Numbered from the stretch's first letter, positions 27,044 through 40,400 are shown. The stretch is 64,000 bases of DNA from Galaxea fascicularis (GCA_948470475.1 OX419340.1:15600316-15664315), one strand, 5' to 3'. The notes: generated from the sequence alone by a model not told the origin. Made by a program: numbers and translations.

Positions 27044-27115
27044 ATTGTGGGTTCATATGTTACCGTGAAAGAGATGAATGTGAATGATTTATTTCATCAC
27101 TATACATCATTCACA
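26850..27115 (-). mobile_element. tRNA-derived SINE (diverged)
   Basis: On the minus strand a tRNA-like head has an A box (TAGCTCACGG, with an insertion) and a perfect B box (GGGTTCAAACCC, 26953-26964). A tail containing GAATTTTTTTCAGGCTTCT follows. The extended body matches, by memory, a common coral SINE. The anticodon arm does not fold well, so this is not a functional tRNA gene. Boundaries are approximate. Confidence 0.65.
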
Positions 27116-27508
27116 GCTCTGAATAACGTCAGGTAACCTGCAGATGAGGGAGTAGGGAAGATGGGGATTGGGGAGACAAACAAAGGGATGGGGCTCAGTT
27201 AGAAAGACGAAGGAAACGGGAGGATAAGGGAAGAGAAAAAAAACGTCTCTTCGTCTCCTTTCCGTCGTTCCAACTCTCCACGGCAGGAAAATGGCGGCCT
27301 AACACACGAGCGTCTATTTTAGTCACATTTTGATCGGCACTCGCCCGCCAAGAAACGCCTGCACTGCAGGTTAGAAAAACGGGTTGTGTGGATCGTAAAT
27401 ATAGTAGACAAGTGCAACCAGCGCAAATACCGTCACAAATTTCGCTGCAGTACCAGCCTATGAGATCTCGTGATAACCTGTAACATCGGAAGTCATGTCT
27501 ACACGTGT

Positions 27509-27724
27509 CTAAAGATGATCTTCTACGACTGACACACCACCAGACTCAGAGTTCTGCTGGTGTTGTTGTTTAAAAAAAATATATTGAACCACACATTTCA
27601 GGTTTAATTTCCTCCGAGTCTCTAATAGTTTACCTAACACTCGATCAGCCTCTCCGCCTGTTTGAAACTGTTCTTGAACTACTTGAGATTCAAGTTGTAA
27701 AACGTTGTTCGGATCTTGAAACAT
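27509..27724 (-). CDS. Unrecognised 71-codon open frame
   Basis: The frame starts with ATG and encodes a glutamine- and glutamate-rich N-terminal half that could form a helix (about residues 8-43), followed by a less protein-like tail. The N-terminal part could be a first coding exon on the minus strand, but no clear continuation was found. I do not recognise the family. Chance is a serious alternative. Confidence 0.2.
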   Translation of the reverse strand: MFQDPNNVLQLESQVVQEQFQTGGEADRVLGKLLETRRKLNLKCVVQYIFFKQQHQQNSESGGVSVVEDHL

Positions 27725-28296
27725 GAATTCCTGTGAACTGAAGATACGGCCGTTGAATTTTCATTCGAATTCGGATTATTTCGCCATCGAAACTTAATTT
27801 TGACCAATGTCACAAACAGGACAGCATAAATGTGAGAGGCAGATGAAATTGTTTTTACTAAGTAAAGGTGATCTTTTCGAATAATATAATTATTAGACGT
27901 TTTCTTAAATTATGTTTTAGAGTTTATACACATGGTTTACTGTGGTCAGGTCGTTGTCAACAGGTGTGCAACTTGACTTGATATGTTATACCATATCACG
28001 GAGTGAAATTGAAAATGTCACAGCTTGCGTGTTGCTTGCATCCAGTCGGTCACTATTGTGTTATTGCAAACATTGGTTTTGCATGTGCCTTGTAGGAAAC
28101 CGCATTGATCTCAGATGGTAAGAAAACGGAACAATCTTCGTTGTCAGTGTCACGGTCAAGCAATTTAGACTGAAAAACAATCATTTAATGATAGGGCAGC
28201 AACCAGTTGCCAAATTGTTGAGACATTCGCAATCACAAACATCTTTTCTTTCTCTACGACGCTGCTGCTAGGAAATCTTTGACATACAACACACAG

Positions 28297-28393
28297 CCCC
28301 TCCCTCTCCCCCTTTCAAAGTTGTTCATCCAAGTTTCAAGCATGGTGTTGCACTGTTAACAATTTTGATATGAGGGGGAGGGGGAGGGAAAGC
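28297..28393. repeat. Polypyrimidine and polypurine tracts facing each other
   Basis: A C/T-only tract (28297-28316) is followed after about 55 bp by a G/A tract (28372-28393). The two are largely complementary and could form a hairpin. Seen directly; no function is assigned. Confidence 0.5.
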
Positions 28394-30404
28394 GGAAGAT
28401 CTTGGAAACAACATTAAAGGCCAATTGACTTACAGTGTCTCAAGTATTTTTTTGCAACTTGATGAGCTTCAGTCTTTACACCTTGATTTGTGAAGTAATT
28501 CGCTTTATTGAGGTCAGGGCTAGTATTTCGAGGATCTGTTTTACTACGATCAGGGACTGTGACAAAAGCTGACGAATGCAAGTCATTTATTTACTCGGTC
28601 GACGTCGCGCATGCCTTTTTTTCTGTGCTTAAGGCCCGCTGGACTTTATTACAGTCCTCAAATCCACTGCTGACTGTTGACACTGGTCATTGCCATTTGT
28701 TTGGGCTCGGGAATTCCACTCCAGGGTCTCCTCAGAATCTCAGATCCCCTAGCAATAGCCCTGGTGCAGGGGTGATAGAAGCAGGGGTGATACACCTCTG
28801 ACCACACCCATTTGGAAGCAAAAATAACCAAACGATTGTTTTGTGAACTTTATTCATCTTATATATCAACAGGGACTTTAAGCAACTTAAGCTATCGTTA
28901 TCATATTTTTTTAATTATAATTATTTTTGTTTCTTTCTCCCTGACACCGTTTCAGCGCCTCGTATTGCTGCTTACAACATGCATTTTAAACTCGAAATTC
29001 CTGTTTTTCACACGCTCCAAGGATGCTTTGAAGTGGTTATTTATTTCGGTCAAAATTCAGGAAATGAACCCTAGACAGCTGACCGCATTCAGAGTGATTT
29101 GATTTCAGGTGACGGTTACTTTGACAAATTACCAAAACAGTGATTTTATCTCAGTTAAAACAAAGTTCTCTCTTGCCTACGTACCCTGCGTGCTCCAGAT
29201 ATTTGGTCTCTTTCAGGTGTCACATAAACAGAGCAACTCACTGCACCGGTATTTAAGCTGTTGATTACATCTTCCAAATGCCACAAGCTAGGGCGTGGCT
29301 TTCCAAAATCCACGAACTTTAACCCAATTTCCAGTTTAGCATTCTTTGGCAAACGTTTCCTGGAATCACTGATCGATTTTCATTAGCATTTTGAACGAGA
29401 GTGATGACTTAAAATGACTTTCCAATGATTCTGGATTTTTCTGGTTTATCGCTTACACACACACCGGCATTTAAGTTGACAAGTACCGTTTGAGAAAAGT
29501 TTAAAGACCCGTCAACCAGTCTTGTAAACCTGCTGATATGTAGGACTGGATGTTCGCCAAAATATGTCGCCCAAGGAATTGTTGTGGCGAACAGCTACTC
29601 TCTTTGCTGAATAAAAAGGTTGATTTTGCGGGTTCTGATAACCTTTCGTGGTTTTGAACTGTGATATGAGATATGTAAAGTTTTGACTCAAAACGGATCA
29701 TTCTCTGTACAAATAAAGACAGGTCGAGTTTCTCTGACACGCTCGTCTTTTCAATCCCATGGATTTTAACATCTCTTCTCTGGTTTTAAGTTCAAAGACG
29801 TTTCTTCGCTGCAATTGAGCTGCGAAATGGAGATACCAAAAGAGTTGACAAGTTTCAATTTTCCGGGATGCCCTCACTATCAGTGCGAAAATTGTTTAAA
29901 CGTGGCTTGTATTTTGATGAGTGGAAACACGAAGTACTGGAACTTTTGTAATTAGGTCAGATTATCGTGACAAACAAAATAAACTAATTAAACGAAAGCA
30001 AAACAAGACGCGGGTTTGTCTTTAAATACTTCTTGAAAATCTCTCACGTAATAGTTACAGTTTTTCTAAGATATAAACGAGATCTTTTGTTGTTGTAAAA
30101 TGCTAAGAGTAAGCTAAGGTATGAACTAAAATTCTTATGTTTCCAGTAGCAGGAGAAGTGTTAGTTACAAAACGTGCTAGGATTTCGTGTCCTAACAATA
30201 TATTATCATCTATCGGCATTTAGCAGCCCCTAACTAGACAGTTATTGACAGCTCAAGAAGTCACGGAATCAGATAATTTATCAATGGGAGTGATCACATG
30301 TCGGGAGAATTCCATCTGCCCTGCTAAGATAGAAAAAATAAACACCAAGAATTTGGCATTGTTGGCTCCTATAATAAATTAAATTAAAGGAAGAAGTTGT
30401 TCTC

Positions 30405-30410
30405 TTTATT
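30405..30410 (-). terminator. Candidate poly(A) signal of homeobox gene 2
   Basis: AATAAA on the minus strand about 335 bp downstream of the gene 2 TGA, followed on the transcript side by AT-rich DNA. The position is plausible, but the hexamer is common in AT-rich sequence. Confidence 0.35.
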
Positions 30411-30743
30411 TTTTTTTCGGAAAATAAATTGAAAATTAATAAAAGGTGTCTTCTTATCTACAGTTGAGCTAGGCTGTTAAGTGATTGCACAGTCTTTCCA
30501 CGCAAATATCTAAAGTTTCACGAGCTGGATAGTTTTTTTTTTCTTCAGGTGGCACTTATAAAATCTGAGTCCACTAGTTGGGGACGATGCATCTTAAATA
30601 CTAAGGGAGAACGAAACAAAGATAATTCGCACCAGCACAATAAAACACGAAACAGAAATGAAACATTAGCGACAAACAACACAATATTTTGAGTGAATAA
30701 TGAAAAATCGTTCTGGCCGGTGAGTATCAATTTCTTAATTTCA

Positions 30744-33700
30744 TCAGCTAACATAGGAAACTCGTAACTGTTTTAAATGCTCCTCTGCTTTAGTTCTCAG
30801 ACGCAAAATACTGGAGCTGCGAAAGTTTTCAAACACTTCTGTGTTCCAAGGTGACAGAGATTCTGCGGGCAAATATTCCTCGGGTAAGTTTGGATATGCA
30901 CCGCAATGTCTAGCCAAAGGAACGTAGAATGGAGCTAGGTTTTCCGTTAATTCTCCTTTAGAGTAAGAGTTGTCTTTTTCATATTCCGGAGATTTGTCTC
31001 TCTCTGGTCCTCTGCTTGCTGCAGTTGCGGCTGTTTTCTGAAAGGACGAATTTGAGGATGAAGCAAGCTTTAACGAGCTATCACTTTCCTTGGTTGTTTT
31101 ATTTTGTCTTTCTCCAGAGGAGAGGAGGAGTTCTTCGATCCGAAAGCTTTTACCGATATTCTCGGCAACAGATGGTTGTTTTTCAGTTTGTGGACGATCT
31201 TTGCGTGACAAAATGCTCTCGATACTGAACGAGTTCGATGCAAGTGATGGCTGTTCATTGTTCTCGACGATCGGTGCTGAAGGGGCTTTGTTCACTTCCA
31301 CTGCATGGTCCCTCAATTGAGTCAGGTCCCTATCAAACACCTCAAGAATTTTCAACGTCACAGAAGTCTTTTCAACCTGGCTTTTCTCTCTCCGGCCTGG
31401 TCTCGCTTTAGTTTTCTCTTCTCTTCGGAGTTTTGCTCTCCTATTTTGGAACCATACCTGAAACGTTTACAACCCATTTCAGTGCATTTTGAAGAGAACA
31501 ATGTGCATAAAAGAAGACACCGCAATACGTAGCACGAATAAACATCCCCCGTTTGTACCTATCAGTATTGAAGAAAGCGCTCGAAAATATTTCGTTAGAG
31601 CATTCACTGACTTTTTATTGAAATTTATTTGGGTAATAAAGGGATTGTAAAATTCACAAAACGCAATGGTTAGTTTGCACTGAGACTGTACTATGCCATG
31701 GAATGTAAACAACACCCAACATTTTTCATCGCCTCAAACACAGCTCTACGGATATGTTTACACATCATAACCAAACCCAGAACCAGAGTTTTCAGGAAGT
31801 CAAACATGATACATAACTATGATACCTCTAAAACAATTAAAGCAGCAAATGCGAAAACGCAACCCATAAAATGAAAGCAAAGACTGTGAGATAAAGAAAT
31901 GGTTTCCCGTTTTCTACAAGACATTAATCATTTCAGTGTATTGACCCTTATACGGATAATTTATAATGTTCTGACAAGCGAAAATCTTCAAGGTTAAATT
32001 GAGGAAGTAATCTTCCTAGAAAGAGCTATTCGTTTGGAAATTTTTGGCCACCAGGGTGCTCAAAAACGACCTTTATCTTACACTGAAGTAATGGTGGTTT
32101 ATTGCTCTGGGGAGACAAGACTTTGGGAAACATAATGTTTCCTTCATTAATTACAGTTCTACCCACATATTTGCCACGTTGTAAGTTCAAGAAATATTTT
32201 CAAGATCAGCAGCAACATTAATCATTAAAGTGGTGTGGTTTCTTAGTTAATTAGAGCCTCTAAGAGTGCGATTTAGCGCCGTTTAAAGCATTAGCGGAGA
32301 TGAAACGATTTCCTAACAATGCGAAACACAAACATTCCTTCACAACCAAAAGGTAATCCTTAAACTAAACTCTCATAACCGTTTAAAGCAATTTGCGCTG
32401 TCGGAAAGGTGATTTATTGATTAGTAGGTAAGGTGGCAAAACGTCTAAAAGATGAAGTCTCAACTATCGTAGCACGCACGTAGTCATAAATCATATCCCA
32501 CACTACGGGGGCATAAATCAACCCAGTGTGTCTTCGCATGATACAATCTTCGATTAAATGTGTGCGATCCCTTCGTTTCGCAATAAATTTAGAGTTTCAG
32601 TCTGAAAAGAGCTAGCAAAACGAGACAAAATCTCTGCACGAAGCCAGTCTGAGGCGCTACAAACGGAAGCAACAGGCGACTGTACGACGCCAAGAAAATT
32701 TTCACCATTCGAAACTTCGAAACTGGTTGATAACAAAAGCATCTTTTCAACATGGCTTCTCTGCGTGTTCAAAGGTACACACCGGTCTGGCGGAAACGTG
32801 GAATAGAATTGTGGTAGAAAAGTGTCTAGTTGTTTGGGAAAGAAGAGGAATCGTTTAATCCCCGTTTGACAAAAAGTGGTTCGCTACAAGCCGGCTATGA
32901 CCCAACCGTTCAAATTTAATTAGGCGTAAAAATCAGTGGGAAGTCGATTCGCCTCAAAACAGCAGTCACCTTCTGTTTTTAACTTTCTTATAGTTTCTCA
33001 GAATAATACTCTAAAGAAATCAGTGCACAGAAAGATGACTGAGTTGTCGATTTTGGGGTGCACTTTTCAAAAATTGTGCTTTTCGGAGCCGAGCGAGTGT
33101 TGGGAGTCTGCTCAAGCAAATGGCCTGTCATTCGTTTGCCTGACTACGGTTTGAAAACAACTTAAGACGTCTACCTGCAAAAGGTGTTAGAGAATTATCA
33201 GTCGCGCAGCTGTTACAAATTGTGTTGTACGAGTTGTGCCTATCAACCAAACCTTACCTAGACCTTTCAAACGGACTGCATTACCCGACTACAAAACGTG
33301 GAATTAACTTCGACCATAGAACAAAGAAACAATCGTGTGTAGAATATGCCAGAACAAACAACTTTCTTGATGCTCACAGTCATAACACAGAAAGTACTAT
33401 CAACAATACGAGGGATCTAGAATAAAGCAGAGAGCATCTTGCTTGTAGTTTATACATCTAAATTTTACCTGCACCCTTGATTCTAGCAAGTCTAGCTTTA
33501 GGGCAAGTGCCTCTCTGGTGAACACATCTGGATAGTGTGTCTTCTTGAATACCCGCTCCAATTCACCCAGCTGCCAAGCATCGAAGTTCGTTCGACTCCT
33601 CCGTTTCTTGGGTAAGATCGGAATTTCTGTGGGGATCACACCGTAGCAGACAACGATTAGGAACAGAAAGAGATACATCGGTCTACAGGTTAGTGGTCAA

Positions 33701-33982
33701 GCAAGTGCTACTTCGAGAGCGAGCGACATGCACGACGTTTTTTTAGAACGAGGCACTGACAACGGGTGTTCAAAAAATTTGCATACCTATGGCCTCGATT
33801 ATTTCAACTTCGGAATCCGAGCTCAGGTCTGCTATACTGCCCAAAGTAACTGGAAAATGGAATAAATTTGCATCTGATCCGGTGCTTGTCGCGTTTGAGT
33901 AGCGCAAATTTCCACCAGCTGCGTGCGCATAGGACTCGCCTTCAGATAGTAAGAGATTAAACGAGGGAGGATGAAAATTCAT
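30744..33982 (-). CDS. PRD-class homeobox gene 2, Unc-4/UNCX-like, with eh1 and OAR motifs (three exons)
   Basis: Predicted nuclear transcription factor of 355 residues, probably able to repress. Coding exons on the minus strand are 33982-33787, 33626-33469 and 31457-30744 (TGA). Intron 1 is only 160 bp and phase 1; intron 2 is phase 0 at homeodomain 46/47. The homeodomain is about residues 73-132: [27 protein letters not shown], then [14 protein letters not shown] with Gln50. A KTKARPGR run follows and recalls the segment after the UNCX homeodomain. An eh1-like motif FSIESIL lies at about 195-201 and a weaker FRIEELLL at 223-230; eh1 motifs recruit Groucho/TLE co-repressors in known families. 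An OAR-like motif ([15 protein letters not shown]) is at about 331-345. The frame extends upstream of the chosen ATG without another ATG, up to an in-frame TAA. UNCX membership is well supported by motifs but not proven. Confidence 0.93.
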
Positions 33983-36820
33983 AATCCCTTTCTCGATGGA
34001 TGCCGGCGCTAAAATAAGTGAGGTAGCGTTGCCGACGCGCGCTGAAGACCTGCGCGTCTTTCCTCTAAGAGAGAAGGATTGATTTCGCTCCAAGCTTTAG
34101 GCGCCTCGTTAGGAGAGCAATGCGAGTTGTTAACAGAAACCTAAGACCATTGCTACTGGCAGGCTCGCAAATATGCCTAACAAGCCGTCAAGTTAACTGT
34201 CCAATTATCTAATTACGTCTGAAGTAATCAAAGCTGATAAGAGGCCCCGTCCCGACGCCATAGATATCACTCTACACATCAGCGACCGGGGCCGCGTAAC
34301 TCGATTGTCTCATTCGCGCGCTAATTGGTAATTGTTTGCAATTCGGGCTGTTTATGCTAAGCGCCTTGTCACTTGGGTAAACAATTTTCTAGTGTATACG
34401 ATTACCACAAGGCAGTGTGGAAGGGAGAGATTAAAAAACTGTTCATAATTCTAATGTCTAAAATTGAGATTACAATACTTGGGAAAAGCTTTTGATTGGT
34501 GTAATGTGTTTTGATATGAGTTTATTATATATAGATTTAGCATTCTCAATTTTGAGTTCTGATCAGTCGCGAAAGTTATAAATCACGATGTTGTTATCCA
34601 CTGCTCATCTGCGATGAAAGAAGAGCGCGTGAGGCAAACTCTGGCTATTCAGGAATCTTCGTGTTACACTGCACTCCTCACATCCTGCCATATCTGAGAA
34701 AAATCACATCTCGCCATCTGGGGGGATCTTGAAGTCTTTCTCAATTGAATTAGTGGAATATTTTCTGTATCGCGATTTGGATCAGAAAGATTTAAAACTG
34801 AGACCACACACGCCCTATTGGTCCCTCAAAAGTGATTTAATTTACGTCTTGCTCTTAAGTCTGAGAAGAAAAACACCTTTTGGAGAGCTTCTTAGTAAAA
34901 TTTTTTTGTCAAGTAATTTCGTGTAATTTTAGAACCTGAGCGTAATTTAAAAATTGGATGTCGACAAGGGGAAGGGAAACGGATAACGTGTTTGTTGGCT
35001 TGTCTGGCTTGGTTTATCCTTGTCAGCACTAATAACGTAAGTTCATCCTGACATATGCCAGGAAATTCAATTAGAACTAAGGCAATAAACGCAGGGAAAA
35101 GCTTTTTCCTGCGATGTATATATACTTCGTCAGCAAAAAATATCTCTTCACTAGTTTTCGGATTCTGTTTTGGACGACAGAGGCCTCAAAACGAGTTGAT
35201 ACTGATATCAGCAAAATTACTCTTGGCCATACATAAGAGAGAAAGGTTATTTTGACACCTTCGGATGCCCAGGTCAACCACCCACTCACTCACCCCCACC
35301 CCCTCCTCCCCTCCCGCCCTTAACACTCTGTTCTAGGGCCCTTGACAGCAACAGATACGTGATGAAATCCTAAGTGATTTCTACGCCTTAACTCATTTTA
35401 GGCGGACAGTTGCTGTTTAGGGATTTATCTTGTTGTTAGCTTTCTCTTTAGACATGCACAAAAATGAAACTGAATATATTAGGATTTTAACTCGTGCTGC
35501 AGGCCGCTCAAAGTACTAGAAAATCAGGAGAAGACCGAAACGTTGCCGTGCTTTCGGCTTCAGCCTTGAACAAGACTGCTTTGATTGAGGGTACAAAAGA
35601 GTACTTCAATGGGAAGTGAGGATTAAAGGAGATAATAGCTTATCTAGGTTATCCACCAGCAATGTCCGGTAAACCAGCAGTAATTGGGGAAACTAAGACA
35701 AGCTCGTGTCATCAGACTCCTTACGGGAAGATATCTCTCTGTGGAGGCTGATTTTCTGCTTTGCCAAGCACGTGGAGGTGGCACCCATCTCGTCTCAGTT
35801 TTGGTGTCAGAGTTGCTCAGATAGATCGGAAAGCTCTGCAAAGAAGATTAATATTTTTTACCAACTGAATTATACTCTCTACATTTTGCGTTTTGCTAGC
35901 TAACTGTAATCCAGCCACACCTTAATCTAGTCATATATAGATGACTTAAAGTGCCCGGTGCGGTTATCTTAGTTTCGGGTGTCAAGAGGCTATTTGTCCA
36001 CTAAACAGAAATTCTCACGCGTTAAGGATCGCAAAAAAATTCAGTCGCTATTTTTCTTTACGTCATTTGTACTGTAATCAGGATTGGTGAAACAAGTCAC
36101 GCTTTGTTCTATTCAACTGCTCGAAGCCTCTTTGGGAACATGAAGTGAAGTCTTGGCACGCTTATTTCGTGTAATCTGGTTCCAGCTTCTTATTTACTTT
36201 AACCTCTGTAAGAAGTTCTCGAGTCCGACTTGATATCCTGTGGTCCAATTACAGTGCCGTTTTCTTCTTTCACTGTTCTGTAAGTGGTGATTGTCACTTA
36301 AGTCTATGAATGAGGTCATTCAAATAAAAGCTATCCAGCACTACTTTCAAGCAATCCTGTAGTTCTTCCAGGCCTGTTATCAGGGCTAGGGGTTTTGTTG
36401 GTGTTGTGTCATGTTCATTCTCTAATCACAGACCGCGTCTGGAAAGCAACGGGGTCTCCTACCTTCTCGTGTACTGTTAACTATTATTGTAACGGGTGAG
36501 TTTAGCTCTTGAGTCTGTGGATAGAATCACAGTCATAGAAACGAAAAAGGCCATCAACTATAAGTTAGAACATGTTTGTTAATGCATCTTAAGGTGCCTC
36601 TTATCTCTTATCGGTTGTATAGGAACAGCTATCACAAGATTTAAAAGTTCTTCAGTTGTAAAAAGTTACACCTTACTGTCAGTGTACTGTCCACGTAATT
36701 TTCCTTTAATCTGTAAACTTTGCATTGATGTTAATTAAAAGAAAAAGAAGATAGGTAAAAATAAAGATTTCTGAGGAGTAGAGCTTTCCTTCAGTGCTAA
36801 GATTGTTCTGACATTTGAAT

Positions 36821-36851
<31 letters not shown>

Positions 36852-37310
36852 GCGGGGGGAATCTACCGCGCAGTGCTTCTTTCCTTTTCTAACATCCGTA
36901 CTTTGTAACGTTAGGCCATCTCTCTTATTTCGGTATTCTGAGCGCCTATGAAAACTTGTGATGTACATCATTAAGTGGCTCACGCTTCAAAACAGTTGAG
37001 TTGAGCGAGACAGACTAGGCATTTCATTTCTAGACAGGTCATTTTTCGTCGATGTTCCTCTGGCAACGCAAACCCCGCAAAATGGAAGTCTTGAAAGGAT
37101 ATTGCCTTTCATACATTCTGCTTGTTTTCCAGTTTTTTGAGAAAAGTAATATGGAAGGTCCTAGTTCGTGTTTTGTAATTGTTCTGTGCTTACCCAGCCG
37201 GGACCCAGCGATAGGGTTAAACTCCCCGAGGCAGGTGAGATTTTGTCGAGATGGACCCACACAGAGAAAATCGACAACTGAAAATACGAGTCCCGAGGGC
37301 AGACAATTGT
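33983..37310. other. Upstream region of homeobox gene 2
   Basis: This holds the presumed gene 2 promoter. A GC-richer island at about 34230-34320 is flanked by TAAT-core motifs (TCTAATTACG near 34209 and CTAATTGGTAATTG at 34321-34334), which are possible homeodomain sites. Farther out there is a C/T-rich tract (about 35283-35324) and a long G run (36831-36853). No gene was recognised. Confidence 0.4.
36821..36860. repeat. T10 followed by a G run of more than 20
   Basis: About ten T are followed by an uninterrupted run of 22 G and then CGGGGGG. A homopolymer this long is prone to sequencing and assembly error, so its exact length is doubtful. Confidence 0.85.
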
Positions 37311-37781
37311 AATAATACTAATACTAATAATAATAATAATAATGAGGATTTATATAGCCGCTTTATCCCAAGGCTCAAAGCGCTTTACAACACTATGGCG
37401 GACTTTGCCAGACTGCTTTCATCTCTTTAGGCGCAAATTGCAGCCACACACTTAACAATCTTATTAGAATGAACAGTTGGATCAACACAGGTGCCCCCAG
37501 AACAGAATAAGTTATAGACCATCACACCAGGGACCACGTCTCCTACTCTTTCCGATCAGTGTGTGGGTCCTTTAACGTCCCACACCAGTACTGTGAGACG
37601 GTTTATCGTCCTTATCCGAGAACACTAGAAAGTCCAACCATTTGCAGATGTCATTACAAAGGTAGCACTTTCTCCTGAGTTATTTAAAGACCCTGAGTGT
37701 TTGTCCGGCCGGGGCTTGAACCCCCCCGCTGACCTCCCGCACAGCAGTCCCGTGCTCTACCAACTGAGCCAACCGGTCGGT
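37311..37781 (-). mobile_element. tRNA-derived SINE, family S copy 1 (apparently full length)
   Basis: Reading the minus strand from 37781, the tRNA head has CCGACCGGTTGGCTCAGTTG (A box) and GGGTTCAAGCCCCGG (B box). A body of about 300 bp follows. The 3' part contains GCGCTTTGAGCC and TATATAAATCC and ends in an ATT microsatellite (37311-37343 on the plus strand). Head, body and tail order is classic for a SINE. The 3' block, TTTATATAGC...AAGCGCTTTACA on the plus strand, resembles a domain I recall as widespread in invertebrate SINEs. Copy 2, on the other strand, is at 44254. Confidence 0.8.
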
Positions 37782-40400
37782 GGTTAACTAAAGCACCTGA
37801 AAAAAAGCTTGAAAATTTTTCTGGTAGAGAGTATGTTATGAGATCCATCGCTTCGTTTCAGACCATTTTAGCATATATTCCTGCCGTTCAGATGTATACA
37901 GAGGTAATCCAGATGCCAATCTAAAGTTTCGAGGAACTGGAACTTCTGTATTCTAAGTCTTGGAGAAACGATTGTAAGTATCGCAACCTTAAACAGAAGG
38001 ACCCGAGATCCTGATGATTAAGTGTTTTTTTTTTTCTTACTAATTATTGCAACTTAGGACGACTCTATCATTCATGCAAAAAAGCATACACCGATCTCCA
38101 AGCAGTTGACTTTTAAGAGATTTGACTGACGTGCCAAGCAATCCACTAGAAAAACCTTCGAAAATTATTCTGTTGGAAATGTGTTTGATTCATATAAAGC
38201 AGTTAAGTTATGCGCCAAATTAAGAAGTTAATAAATGCACACAAAAAACGGGTACCATAGAAGACCAAGAAAAAACGACTCAACCAACCAATGCAAATTT
38301 TGATAGTAATAAATGAAAACTGTTGCCCAGTGTAAGTACGCTCTCGCTAACTTTGCGCAAAGTTAAACGAAACCAGATCACCGTGATCAAATCTTATCAT
38401 GCAGTACAAAGGAAGGTTCGCTTCCTTGATTGTTCCGGCCATGCGTGCCTCCAAATCTAATCTATCGACGGACACTACTGATTATAAGATCCAAGTCCGG
38501 TGTGTGACTAAGCAAAACGACTTTCGGGCGGAAACGCAGTTTATAATAGCCGCAGACTTACCGGCCCGAAGTCACTTACAATCCAAGACAAGCAAGACAT
38601 ATATCAAGGTGCTCTATTTACTTCGTCGACTAATGGACTGACATTATGTGGCATATAACTAAACGTTATGAACAAGTCAAGTCTCTGGAAGAGCATTTGC
38701 GGTGTACTGACCCATTGCGACCCCGTAAACAGGTCTTGGAGTGGTAATGTAAAACATCACTGTTGTACCAGCGCACATCGACAAAGAAATATTCCATGAG
38801 GTGTAACGTTATGTTTTGTCCTGTGGACAGATAAGAACTTGCCTGGTAAGGGCATGTAAATCACCTTGCTTGAAAAGTGGAAACATTCTGAATAAAGTTT
38901 GAATTCAGTTTGAAGGCTTTGACTAATTCGCTTTCCTTCACCTCCCAAGACTTCTGCAAAACGTTTGACTGATCTCGCTACTCCGATAAATGATTGTTCA
39001 ACACTGGCAACCGAGTTGGACTGAGATTGCAGAGCAGAAGATACATTCGTTTTCAATTACTTTAGTCTTGTGAACTATGTTGTTATATGCGGGTCGCCGT
39101 TCGTGAGTATGATTTTGCTTCCCTTGCCAACCACTAGACTCACTGCTGCAGAAATCATGTGGAATGATTACGCGAGCAGCTGTTTAGAAAATGTCTAACA
39201 GAATTACAGCGGGAATCAAGTTCAATTTCACCCACCTTGCAACTGATCAATTGGGAGTTTTTCACTGTCGATGGTTATTCAATGCGGTTATTGTCGAGTA
39301 TGTGCTCTATGTGGTCGCCTATAGCCGGGAATTTTACTGTTTAGAGTTGACGTTGATTTAAAGATCTTTGGAGAACTGGGTAATTAAAAACAATTTATTT
39401 ATTAAATCAGTTATTTATTGATGGTCATAATCCTAACAAGAACCCGCATTTAGCTCATTTATAGTTGCCTAAATCAATAACATTTGGAAACGTAACTATG
39501 GAAAACTGATTTGGCGCCCACAAATGACACACAGTATACGAGAGGAAAGCGGGCCGGTATGATCTTCCTTACACTGTCGCTAAAGGCTCTAAAATCATAC
39601 TCCTAGCTTTTGCATTGCTGCTTTATCTAAGCAGCAAATAACAATAAAATGAAGCGAAACGGACAATAATACGAATCGTCTGAACACTGAAAACAAAATC
39701 AATCATCTCAAGTGCATCTGTAGTCCTCAATCTTGACATTCTGAAACTGTATACAGTACTGAATAACATCAGAATCACTAGTCTATGTCCTTTCGTCGAA
39801 AAACACCCTGTATAAAAATCAATTCAAAGGGAAGGTGAATGGGTGCAGAATACCAACACATACGAAATCAGTTGGCTGTGATGTGATCGGACCCTTGACT
39901 TTCGAAGGTCAAATAAATAAAACACAAACGTTACTGAATTGTACGAACATAACCATCTATTCCGTGTACTGGTGTCTTGAGTAGCCACAATTCACCAATT
40001 TCAAGGCACTGAACGTACCAGACATATTTTTCTTAATTATCCGAAGAAACATAGATAGGGCGTGAGTTCTATCATCAAAATCAACTGATATAATGCAGAC
40101 ATACTTTGAAATTCCCTTTTTTGTCCTAATCTATTTAATCTGACACAATCTTTGCCATTTGCCACATCAGTGTTGAGTTCAAAACTGGCTGCAGCGACTA
40201 AGTCGACGAGCTAGACTTTCCGGCTTAAAGCTTAGTTTAGCAAACTGTGTCAAAAATGCATGGAGCCCTCTGTTGTACAAAGACATTTTTAGGTGTAGGA
40301 TGTTCAATACTTCAAATCCAATAAGAACGGGTAACGACGAATCGATGAGCAGGGGCACCTTCTGGTGTTTGAAACCTGTTTGAAACGATGTTTCCATTGG
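37782..40400. other. Intergenic, nothing recognised
   Basis: AT-rich with only short overlapping open frames (99 codons or fewer). I see no repeat, RNA gene or exon that I can support. Confidence 0.5.

Larger units (their letters stand above)
27116..30743. other. Gene-poor stretch downstream of homeobox gene 2
   Basis: It contains one weak 71-codon open frame (27509-27724) and a polypyrimidine/polypurine pair (28297-28393). Near its right end is AATAAA on the minus strand (30410-30405), about 335 bp past the gene 2 stop. No other gene is supported. Confidence 0.5.

Noticed and set aside
33627..33678. Hydrophobic N-terminus in front of the gene 2 homeodomain that looks like a signal peptide
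   Set aside because: It is intron 1 read through; an acceptor at 33627-33628 joins exon 1 in frame, and a secreted homeodomain protein makes no sense here.
33983..34093. Longer N-terminus for gene 2
   Set aside because: The frame is open upstream but has no ATG before an in-frame TAA; only a TTG could start it, so the ATG at 33982 was chosen.
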